From the NCBI GenBank assembly GCA_000785145.2, contig JSZA02000051.1:1-40806 (forward strand): 40,806 nt of DNA, in the 5' to 3' direction. Shown one piece after another: positions 34,501 through 40,806 of the stretch; positions within the stretch are counted from its first letter, which is position 1, and each line of letters opens with the position of its first letter. The notes beneath the pieces were generated by a model. That model made no database searches. It saw only the letters and a list, made by a program, of their open reading frames with translations, and was not told where the DNA came from. A program made the position numbers and the translations under genes. The stretch is from Candidatus Thiomargarita nelsonii (GTDB taxonomy: Bacteria > Pseudomonadota > Gammaproteobacteria > Beggiatoales > Beggiatoaceae).

Positions 34501-35724
34501 TCCACTATCCACAACTTAGGGATCAACCCGGAAATTGTGCAGGGACTTGCCAAGCAAACTGGCAACGCTCAATTTGCTTGGGATACTTACCGGCGCTTTA
34601 TCCATGCTTGGGGGATGGCTTCGGGGATGGGCAGAGAACCGTTTCATACGCTGATAAGCGATGCAAAAGAACGGTATGGTATAACCAAGAAAAAGGATTT
34701 TACCGCCGAGCAAATGAAAAAACTCGCCTTTGCATTTCGCCGGGTAGTGGAAGAACATGGTATCTATGTCCCCGAAGATCCATTGATGCAATTGTTAGAG
34801 GCTACCGGCTATGTTCTTGAGTCGTGGAATGAGCCAAAGGCAAACGAATTTCGGCGCTTAATGGATATTTCCGATGCTTGGGGTACGTCGGTATTGCTTC
34901 AGGCTATGGTATTCGGCAATCTCAGTCAAGAATCCGGCACCGGCGTTGTTTTTACCTCTTACCCGCGTCGCAATTTGAGTCGAGTCACGCTGTGGGGGGA
35001 TTATACGCCGGGTAATCAGGGAGAAGATATCGTGGGTGGGGTTATCTCCACTTTACCGATTTCCATTTCGCAAAGCGAAGAGGATGGGCGCCCCAAGGAG
35101 CAAAGTCTGGAGGTTTGCTTTCCGGAAATTTACCAATCCTTGCTAAAACTCTCCCGTTATTTGATTTACGAAGAACATTGGAATAATCAGGAAATCGAGT
35201 TTACTTTTCAAGGACCATCGGCAGATTCGTTATATCTGTTACAGACAAGGGACATGGTAACTGGCAAGCAGAAAGACGTGCCCATGTTTAGCCAAACGCC
35301 AGAACTCAGTCAGAATACTTTAGCCCGTGGCATGGGTGTTTATGGTGGCGCATTAAGTGGCTTGGCGGTATTTAACCGAGAAAATATTGAGCAGCTTCGC
35401 AAACAATATCCAGATAGTGTACTGATCCTGATTCGTTCAGATACGGTACCTGAGGATATTAGCGAAATTTCAGCAACAGAAGGCTTGCTGACGGCGCGGG
35501 GTGGGCAAACTTCCCACGCTTCCATTGTGACTATCCGTTTACAAAAAACCTGCGTGGTTGGCTGTGAGGCAATGGTTGTCTCAGAGGCGGATGGACGTTG
35601 TACTATTAAAAATACTGTTATTAGTGTTGGCGATGAGATCAGTATTGATGGGCGTACTGGTTTGATATTAAAGGGCAGTCATCCAACCGAACAAATAGAT
35701 GTTTGTATGTTGCCTGAAAAATAA
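31531..35724 (+). CDS. Giant PPDK-related protein: unknown N-terminal region, ATP-grasp and phosphohistidine domains
   Basis: Pyruvate phosphate dikinase moves phosphate from ATP via a histidine to pyruvate. Here the first 880 or so residues are helical with no domain I recognise. The PPDK nucleotide-binding domain follows, with GNKGFHLTHLVKHGVKVPPG (about 905-924), SVRSGALISMPGMM and GTGVVFTSYPRR. The swivelling domain has the catalytic His (about H1329) in ARGGQTSHASIV. The protein ends at 1397, so the C-terminal PEP/pyruvate barrel is absent. The acceptor must therefore be another molecule or a barrel in trans. The GAPDH gene lies 82 nt downstream, suggesting a link to lower glycolysis. 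Confidence 0.85.
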   Translation: MTKQTPTSYGLESSTALEANLRETAVESVKIDPRFFILREPVNSYGGILKTLNKLLYELHHPYRNWRLILPELRRFVLKNVSRYISHPQGPRCAYLFITIFLEAMDDEAKQLPPEEAAELIGAYLDRLVNLLSSAQLPDYSSTITDIFQELGNLPDEKRLLLARISYPLKRTLNDLLTKYLADDDLDWKVLSDLTYRMLKCTYRYWLIQSDPALYSLPGLSEISHSTIQAHIQDLKALKKEYTGRDFLSKVSSLPAYMDIVKAYQRIGQQLNKSEGEARETLKLTYLFRIMETEGLLMLHESTLKEINRALVQMVRRQSYEEIEEFFLKTFQFLKSNVEKYPETAQQLIKTLGIEIYKRNNSRMVEAFLGQTVRFGFQYSHVSGFTREWQPIDNPAHIVNIRVWLGLIEQNPEWFDTLLSALIINIKLTGTCIRDTDLFQKEVTRLLNSNVSPVYNLVKQFAKLLPVYYNDIGAEGLLREVSTELDEITQRQDHLVHFLRKQCHVESNNWIVDFMRAVLTFWRTADKAQIAEFVPPDVLAQIEPTGPYVESVHGITKELFATQCYSEEEQLLQCPLAKTEQVIQGLDAYPEQEKRRVFLMLRMYHLLNLKYNLGFQEIQEQLVAAKKLGLPDMQAVLDVLQQDDPYQCLDVLLEAMENLQKIILSKEVFEISEDILQKRHVTTDIPSVYGYYRERKFDALSLSFRLENLANVYLEKLIEELNPGLLTRGNLYKVVKALKLFLRALAVNGIASRRFVHLVDVLERSLEVKGFRYRQYVDLFRSMSEALKDIIYTYYTSHHHENLAIIVPTLDKKTLLSRYAPQFVDGDTKCNLSRISESFERDLIAETPGLQAMDNYITRAYQILSDQGTRLRGTALDLLMLYDPDKLFCSLHNPNPLNDDPIHLGNKGFHLTHLVKHGVKVPPGVVLTTEFFRYEKVVRGYPPAWRDFVEKLHKQLAIIEKQTGQQFGSTENPLLISVRSGALISMPGMMSTIHNLGINPEIVQGLAKQTGNAQFAWDTYRRFIHAWGMASGMGREPFHTLISDAKERYGITKKKDFTAEQMKKLAFAFRRVVEEHGIYVPEDPLMQLLEATGYVLESWNEPKANEFRRLMDISDAWGTSVLLQAMVFGNLSQESGTGVVFTSYPRRNLSRVTLWGDYTPGNQGEDIVGGVISTLPISISQSEEDGRPKEQSLEVCFPEIYQSLLKLSRYLIYEEHWNNQEIEFTFQGPSADSLYLLQTRDMVTGKQKDVPMFSQTPELSQNTLARGMGVYGGALSGLAVFNRENIEQLRKQYPDSVLILIRSDTVPEDISEISATEGLLTARGGQTSHASIVTIRLQKTCVVGCEAMVVSEADGRCTIKNTVISVGDEISIDGRTGLILKGSHPTEQIDVCMLPEK

Positions 35725-35806
35725 TTTTTGAACCGTTTTGGTTTCATTCCCGAAACCAAATGTTTTTTTATGTGATTTTATATTTAACCTCAAAAGGAGA
35801 AGTAAA

Positions 35807-37036
35807 TTGGCAACACAAAATGGTGAATTAGGCATATTGGGCATTAATGGTATGGGGCGCATCGGCAAACTTTCGCTGTGGCACCACCTTTCTCGTAAGG
35901 CTTTTAGCGAAATCGTGGTCAATCTTGGCCGCGATTGCGGTCAAGGCATGCAAGATATTGCCAGTTTTATCGAAAAGGATAGTAGTTATGGCCGCCTTAG
36001 CAACTATCTTTACGGCGTTAACGGGCCAATTCGGCTGATAGAGAATTTGGATGAAGCCAATGGCACGATGACCATTGATGGGGTGAAAGTGAAAATTTTA
36101 CGCTCGGCGCGTAACCCCAAAGACACGGCTTGGTCAGATCATGGAGCGCGACTGGTAGTCGATAGCACTGGCGCGTTTACTGATCCCACAGTGCCCGGCG
36201 ATAATCCAAGAGGGGCATTACGAGGACATTTGGAAGCGGGCGCAGAAGTGGTGATTTTGTCGGCACCCTTTAAGATCAAAGATAAAGCGCTCAATATGCC
36301 AGACGATGCGATAACAACTGTGATGGGCATCAACGATGAAGAATTCGATCTACGGCAACATAAGGTGGTTTCGGCGGCATCCTGCACCACGACTTGTTTA
36401 TCTCACATGATGAAACCGTTGATTGATCATTTGGGAGCGGATGAGATTCTTTCCGCCTCCATGGTAACGATACATGCGACGACTTCTAGCCAGAATGTTT
36501 TAGATGCAGTGCCAAAGGCGGGTGCCACCGATTTACGGAAAACCCGTAGCGTGATGAATAATATTATCCTCACCAGTACGGGGGCTGCGAAAGCACTTAA
36601 GTTAGTGATCCCAGAAATGTCCGGTATCGGTTTTATGGCTGAATCTGTGCGTATTCCGACGGCTTCCGGATCATTGGTTATTTTGACTCTCAATCTCCAA
36701 GCAGAAGATCCAGATCGTAGCATCCGACGCGCTGAGATCAATAACATTTACAAAGCTGCGGCAGAGGGTCCTTACAAAGGCTATATCATTTATTCTGAAG
36801 AACAGAATGTTTCATCCGATATTGTTGGCTTTCCGCAAGCCGCGACGGTCATTGAAGCGCGTGAAAACCATACGCGAACTGCGATGATGCGCGTCCAAGC
36901 AACTCATGATAGTGGGCACTTCATGGAAGCGCCGGTTACGCAAGCCGTTGTTTTCGGTTGGTACGATAATGAGTTGGGGAGCTATACTAATATGCTGGGT
37001 GAGCGTACTGTTACCATCGCACAGAAAATGCTTTAA
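35807..37036 (+). CDS. gap: Glyceraldehyde-3-phosphate dehydrogenase
   Basis: The start TTG at 35807 is chosen because AAAAGGAGA lies 6 nt upstream and the product then begins ATQNGELGILGINGMGRIGK, the NAD-binding fold. An ATG at 35738 would add an unrelated leader. The catalytic Cys (about C193) lies in SAASCTTTCLSH. HATTSSQNVLDAVPK and the C-terminal WYDNELGSYTNML are conserved. At 409 residues it is about 70 longer than GapA, through insertions in the NAD domain (GQGMQDIASFIEKDSSYGRL). It oxidises glyceraldehyde-3-phosphate with NAD(P). The PPDK-like gene is just upstream. Confidence 0.95.
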   Translation: MATQNGELGILGINGMGRIGKLSLWHHLSRKAFSEIVVNLGRDCGQGMQDIASFIEKDSSYGRLSNYLYGVNGPIRLIENLDEANGTMTIDGVKVKILRSARNPKDTAWSDHGARLVVDSTGAFTDPTVPGDNPRGALRGHLEAGAEVVILSAPFKIKDKALNMPDDAITTVMGINDEEFDLRQHKVVSAASCTTTCLSHMMKPLIDHLGADEILSASMVTIHATTSSQNVLDAVPKAGATDLRKTRSVMNNIILTSTGAAKALKLVIPEMSGIGFMAESVRIPTASGSLVILTLNLQAEDPDRSIRRAEINNIYKAAAEGPYKGYIIYSEEQNVSSDIVGFPQAATVIEARENHTRTAMMRVQATHDSGHFMEAPVTQAVVFGWYDNELGSYTNMLGERTVTIAQKML

Positions 37037-37047
37037 ATTTTGTTGCA

Positions 37048-37113
37048 GGACGCGGAGCGTCCTAGCAGGCAACGAGGAATGTAGGGGCAATCCTTTATGG
37101 TTGCCCTTACAAC
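37048..37113. repeat. Hairpin after gap and half of the GGGGCAATCC repeat
   Basis: AGGACGC-G-GAGCGTCCT (37048-37062) is a short hairpin after the GAPDH stop, without a T-run. GTAGGGGCAATCCTTTATGG plus TTGCCCTTAC (37081-37110) is one half of the MITE inner palindrome at 16079, 20370 and 24640. Confidence 0.65.
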
Positions 37114-37169
37114 TAGGGTTTTGAAAATGATCCCTTGAATTTTATTGAATGGCCCTTATTAAATTTTCT

Positions 37170-37208
37170 TTGAGATAAGTGAATTGTACTGTTATGCTAA
37201 AATTAGCA
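37170..37208 (+). promoter_or_regulatory. Promoter and palindrome upstream of the AlbA_2 gene
   Basis: TTGAGA (37170-37175), a 17-nt spacer and TATGCT (37193-37198) form a fair sigma-70 promoter. The palindrome TGCTAAAATTAGCA (37195-37208) overlaps the -10 and the expected start site, an ideal place for repression. RBS AGGAGAG follows, and the ATG is at 37232. Confidence 0.5.
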
Positions 37209-37231
37209 AAAAAGTTATTAGGAGAGATGAG

Positions 37232-38383
37232 ATGAAACAATCAGAATTAATAAGTAGAATTTCAAATGGTGAAGATAGCTTTACACAATTTAAAGAAAAT
37301 CTAACAAATGGCGATAAACTCTCTGAAGAACTTGTTGCTTTTTCTAATGCAAAGGGTGGCATCTTAATTATTGGTGTCAGTGACAATAGTGATATCTCAG
37401 GCTTATCTAATGATGATATCAGAAGACTCAATCAATTAATAGGTAATGTCATCAATTCAAAAATCACTCCCCCAATTTATCCATTAGTCGAGATAAAAAC
37501 TATAGATAACAAAAAGATATTAATTGTCACGATTTCAGAGGGTATCAATAAACCCTATTCAACAAACAAAGGGATCTATTTAACAAAAGCAGGCAGTGAT
37601 AAACGAAAAATCTCACCTGAAGAGTTAAGAAGATTATTTGCGGAGTCTAAAAAACTTTTTGCTGATGAAGAGATTATCCAAAATTCAGATATCACAGATA
37701 TAAATACAGAACTTTTTTATCAATTTTTATTAATAGACAATGCACAAATATTGGACAAATTAAAACAGGGGATTTTAACCTTAGAAAATATTTTAGAAAA
37801 TAGAGAACTGCTAAGAGATAAGCATTTGACATTAGCCGGAAATTTGATTTTTGGTATCACCCCTCAAAGATATTGTCCATCATTTTATATAGATTGTGTC
37901 TATTTTGATGGAGATGATATTTCTGTCGATAAGTTTATCTCAAAAGATACCATTAAAGGGACTTTTGCTGAACTATATAAACAAAGTTTAAATTTTCTGA
38001 AAAGCAATCTCACTAAAAAGCAGATTAACAAAGAGTTTAATTCAATTGCACAATTGGAGATTGATGAAAGAATTTTAACGGAGTTAATTGTCAATGCATT
38101 AGTTCATAGAGATTACTATATAAACTCTTCAATAAAAATCTTTATGTTTAATAATAGAGTCGAAATTATCAGCCCCGGGAAATTAACCAATTTATTAACC
38201 GTTGAAAAGATAAAAAATGGTATTTCAATACATAGAAACCCAATATTAAATTCAATCTCTAAAAATATTTTACCTTATAGTGGGTATGGGAGTGGTATCA
38301 AAAGAGTATTGAATATTGATCCAAATGTGGAGTTTATTAATGATACTCTAAAAGAGGAGTTTAAATGTATTATACAAAGGTGA
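37232..38383 (+). CDS. AlbA_2 (Schlafen-type) domain / RecG-like C-terminal regulator
   Basis: The 383-aa protein begins with an AlbA_2 domain (ISNGEDSFTQFKENL, then EELVAFSNAKGGILIIGVSDN, about 10-60). Further on there is GIYLTKAGSDKRKISPEELRRLF, and in the C-terminal half IDERILTELIVNALVHRDYYINSSIKIFMFNNRVEIISPG, the HATPase_c_4 region of 'transcriptional regulator / RecG-like' proteins. RBS TTAGGAGAG supports the start at 37232. The AAA ATPase gene follows after 48 nt. These proteins occur in defence islands and as regulators. Base composition is AT-rich, as in the AAA-PIN cassette. Confidence 0.85.
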   Translation: MKQSELISRISNGEDSFTQFKENLTNGDKLSEELVAFSNAKGGILIIGVSDNSDISGLSNDDIRRLNQLIGNVINSKITPPIYPLVEIKTIDNKKILIVTISEGINKPYSTNKGIYLTKAGSDKRKISPEELRRLFAESKKLFADEEIIQNSDITDINTELFYQFLLIDNAQILDKLKQGILTLENILENRELLRDKHLTLAGNLIFGITPQRYCPSFYIDCVYFDGDDISVDKFISKDTIKGTFAELYKQSLNFLKSNLTKKQINKEFNSIAQLEIDERILTELIVNALVHRDYYINSSIKIFMFNNRVEIISPGKLTNLLTVEKIKNGISIHRNPILNSISKNILPYSGYGSGIKRVLNIDPNVEFINDTLKEEFKCIIQR

Positions 38384-38431
38384 GCGTCTCACGCACCGTT
38401 TTTTACTGGCAATCAATTTTTAGGACATATC

Positions 38432-39508
38432 ATGAAACTTTTAAGATTGTACATTCATAATAGTGGGGTATTCAAAAATACCATAATAGATTTTACTCAT
38501 CATGATGAACCCCAAGATTTAATCTGTCTAGCTGGCGTTAATGGATCAGGTAAAACGACTGTGATGGAACTGATTTTCAATCTCATCAATTTCATCAATC
38601 CTGATTTCTCCCTGCAAAACATTTTTTTTGATAGGTTAAAACCTAATGTTTTAACTTGGACAGAATTTGCACAATTGGATGTTTTAATAGAAGATAAGGT
38701 TTTATCATTAGTTTTGGGAGACCCAAATAATATCCAAACCAATAGCAAATATACTGGAAAACAAGGTTTTATCATAGAAAATGAAATCAAACGTCTGATA
38801 AAAAACTTTGAGAATACTGTCGTTAAAATCCCAGAAGATGATAAGGATGAGCCAATTTTGAGCATAAAATTGACTGGAATACGAGAAGCAGAACGGTTTT
38901 TTGATAGAAAAATTGACTGGAAAGAGGAACAAGTTGTTAAACCACTTATACAGAAAGTGGAAAATAATAGGGCTTCGGTTTATTTTTTTAATGCCCATGA
39001 TAGGGAAATAGTAGATATCCGCTATAGTTCAATTCCTCAAGAAAAACGGAAATATGAAATAGCTCATAGATATGATCCTAAGAAAGATGATCTTAAAAAA
39101 ACACTGATTTTTTATGACTATGCCCACCCAGAAAAATTTAACGATTTGAAGGTTTGGGTTAATAAGCATGTTCTCGTTGGCAAAAAAATTAAGGGAATAG
39201 ATAGAGTTCACTTCCAGGTTGTTGTTGAAACTAAAGACGGGAAAGAGCATGGGCTTGAACGATTAAGTTCAGGTGAAGAAAGTCTATTGATTATCGCAAC
39301 TCAGCTTTATTTTAGAGCGTCTAAAAATGCTATTTTTCTGATAGATGAAGTTGATCAAAGCCTTCATCCTGAATTTCAAGAACAAGTAATAAGACTTCTC
39401 AAACAACTACAAAAAGATAAAAGTTGTCAAATTCTTGTTTCATCTCATTCTGAAATCATTTGGAATGCCTTTGAAGATAAGGGGTGCTTAACGGAATTGG
39501 TTATATAA
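38432..39508 (+). CDS. AAA family ATPase (ABC/SMC-like) in the right-end defence-like cluster
   Basis: The 358-aa protein has Walker A GVNGSGKTT (about 35-43), the ABC-like signature LSSGEESLLIIATQL (about 280-294), Walker B NAIFLIDEVDQSLHPEFQ (about 303-320) and the switch VSSHSEIIW. The middle (about 85-270) is an insertion with helical and beta parts. It ends soon after the switch, so no TOPRIM or nuclease domain is attached; an effector would have to be encoded separately. It lies between the AlbA_2 gene and a restriction-modification gene on the same strand. AGGA lies 8 nt before the ATG. Confidence 0.85.
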   Translation: MKLLRLYIHNSGVFKNTIIDFTHHDEPQDLICLAGVNGSGKTTVMELIFNLINFINPDFSLQNIFFDRLKPNVLTWTEFAQLDVLIEDKVLSLVLGDPNNIQTNSKYTGKQGFIIENEIKRLIKNFENTVVKIPEDDKDEPILSIKLTGIREAERFFDRKIDWKEEQVVKPLIQKVENNRASVYFFNAHDREIVDIRYSSIPQEKRKYEIAHRYDPKKDDLKKTLIFYDYAHPEKFNDLKVWVNKHVLVGKKIKGIDRVHFQVVVETKDGKEHGLERLSSGEESLLIIATQLYFRASKNAIFLIDEVDQSLHPEFQEQVIRLLKQLQKDKSCQILVSSHSEIIWNAFEDKGCLTELVI

Positions 39509-39768
39509 GATGAGCCTACAATTTCATAATAGCCAATTTAACCATCCGTTCTTTTTATTTTTATAAAAATTGGGCGATAGTATAGTACAGGGATTGCCGA
39601 ATTTAAGGGATTGGCTCCGTACTGTTAACAATCCCGACTATCGTCTAGGAGTCCAAAATTTATTTTGGGCGAAAGCCTTGAATCTAGTACAGCGGATTAG
39701 CGGAATAAACGGATTAAAAACCTCTTAACGTCGATCAGTTGGCAGTTCAATCAGTGTTGGCAAAAAAC
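39509..39768. other. Intergenic region with a GGAGTCC variant
   Basis: No gene is seen. A copy of the AAAATTTATTTT variant of the palindrome lies at 39648-39669. There is no clear Shine-Dalgarno before the restriction-modification gene at 39769; a GTG at 39754 is an in-frame alternative start. Confidence 0.5.
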
Positions 39769-40806
39769 ATGTTTAAAATCACCCCAAAACAAAAACACCT
39801 CCAAGCCTACTATAAAGAACTCAAAGAATTTGATCGCTTAGGGCAAGCCCATGAGGGCACAGTTAAAATTGCTTTTCAACATCTTTTAGAGGCGATAGCT
39901 AAACAATCTCAATGGATATTAACTCAAGAAAATACCCTAAATAGGGGCAAAAAGCGCATTCGTTTAGATGGCGTTTTATTTGACAATGCCAACATTCCTC
40001 GCGGCTATTGGGAGGCTAAAGATTCTAAAGATGATTTAAGTAAGGAAGTTCAAAAAAAGCTTTATCAGGATAATTATCCTGATGATAATATTATTTTTCA
40101 GGCACCCTCGCGTGCCATTTTATATCAGAATGGGCGCGAAGTTTTAGATTTATCTTTAGCTGAACCGGCTAATCTGGTCAAAATCTTAGCAGCGTTTTTT
40201 AATTTCAAACGCCCTGAATATGAGCGGTGGGATTTGGCTGCGGATGAGTTTAAAAGTCGGGTGCCAGAATTATCAAATAAACTATTAGGCTTAATTCAGC
40301 AAGCGCGTGTTGACGATAAGGATTTTAAAGCGGCTTTTAACCGTTTTGCCGATCAATGCCATCAAGCGATTAATCCTAATCTAACCGACGCGGCTATTGA
40401 GGAGATGTTGATCCAGCATCTACTCACTGAGCGCGTTTTTCGCCGTATTTTCAATCATCCTGATTTTGCCAAGCGCAATATCATTGCCCGTGAGATTGAG
40501 AATGTGATTGATAAGCTGACGGCGCACTCTTTCAACCGCGATGCTTTTTTTGATGATCTCAAGTATTTTTATAGGGCTTTAGAGGATGTTGCTGCGACAA
40601 TTGATGAGTATGATTATAAGCAGCATTTTTTGAATACGGTTTATGAGCGGTTTTTTCAAGGTTTTTCGGTTAAGGTGGCAGATACGCATGGGATTGTTTA
40701 TACGCCGCAACCGATTGTGGATTTTATGGTAAAGTCGATTGATGAGATTTTACAAAAGGAGTTTGGCAAGTCTTTAGCCAGTCGGGGAGTGCATTTTCTT
40801 GATCCG
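39769..40806 (+). CDS. Type ISP-like restriction-modification enzyme, N-terminal part (cut by window end)
   Basis: The 346 visible residues give a PD-(D/E)XK nuclease domain at the N-terminus. D67 lies in IRLDGVLFDNA and E82-x-K84 in GYWEAKDSKDDL, the full D...ExK triad. A helical linker and the beginning of an N6-adenine methyltransferase follow, with GIVYTPQPIVDFMVKSID (about 312-329) and the start of motif I (GVHFLDP) at the very end. A nuclease, (helicase), methyltransferase order in one chain is that of type ISP or large IIG enzymes. The helicase, NPPY motif and target-recognition domain are beyond the window. The frame is open to the last base. Confidence 0.85.
   Translation, partial: MFKITPKQKHLQAYYKELKEFDRLGQAHEGTVKIAFQHLLEAIAKQSQWILTQENTLNRGKKRIRLDGVLFDNANIPRGYWEAKDSKDDLSKEVQKKLYQDNYPDDNIIFQAPSRAILYQNGREVLDLSLAEPANLVKILAAFFNFKRPEYERWDLAADEFKSRVPELSNKLLGLIQQARVDDKDFKAAFNRFADQCHQAINPNLTDAAIEEMLIQHLLTERVFRRIFNHPDFAKRNIIAREIENVIDKLTAHSFNRDAFFDDLKYFYRALEDVAATIDEYDYKQHFLNTVYERFFQGFSVKVADTHGIVYTPQPIVDFMVKSIDEILQKEFGKSLASRGVHFLDP

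Overview
The window looks like the chromosome of an AT-rich gammaproteobacterium. The LPS-transport/sigma-54 run (kdsD', kdsC, lptC, lptA, lptB, rpoN, hpf, ptsN, hprK) and the MFS-ssb pair are typical of that class. The many short dispersed palindromes, above all one with core CCAAGATTTATCTTGG preceded by GGAGT, resemble those I associate with large sulfur bacteria of the Thiotrichales (Beggiatoa/Thioploca type). That placement is an inference; no rRNA or tRNA gene is visible.

Layout. 1-2.4 kb: a very AT-rich two-gene cassette, an AAA ATPase followed after 3 nt by a PIN-like nuclease, with 38-nt near-identical sequences on either side. 2.5-6.7 kb (minus): a SAM-methyltransferase-like protein, an MscS-type channel with an adjacent membrane-anchored periplasmic protein, a repeat-truncated ORF and an unknown 434-aa protein. 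6.9-8.6 kb: MFS transporter and ssb. 8.64-11.54 kb: a group II intron with an RT/maturase/HNH protein. Its 3' exon is the last 73 codons of kdsD, but its 5' flank is the end of ssb. 11.5-18.0 kb: the LPS/RpoN operon, PtsN, HPr kinase and QueF. 18.0-25.3 kb: repeat-rich, with an AAA-ATPase remnant, a CZB protein, a peroxiredoxin, a DUF92 membrane protein, a frameshifted aspartyl-protease gene with its partner, a pair of M16 peptidases, a MITE with target-site duplication and a decayed UPF0175/PIN toxin-antitoxin locus. 25.3-31.3 kb: a lipoprotein, RecD, a small unknown gene, an AAA ATPase and a fusion of HTH-like, 2Fe-2S and flavin-reductase domains. 31.5-37.0 kb: a 1397-aa PPDK-related protein and GAPDH. 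37.2-40.8 kb: a defence-like run of AlbA_2/Schlafen-type regulator, AAA ATPase and a type ISP-like restriction-modification enzyme cut by the window end.

How parts work together. KdsC makes Kdo for LPS. LptC, LptA and LptB carry LPS out of the inner membrane. RpoN, Hpf, PtsN and HprK form the usual nitrogen-PTS regulatory tail. The intron seems to be the joint of a rearrangement that removed the first three quarters of kdsD, unless it trans-splices. The GGAGTCC palindrome sits at gene ends and encodes the tails (e.g. GVQDLSW) of several truncated proteins, so it marks places where genes were cut or joined. The left AAA-PIN cassette and the right AlbA/AAA/R-M run are the best candidates for anti-phage or otherwise undescribed systems.
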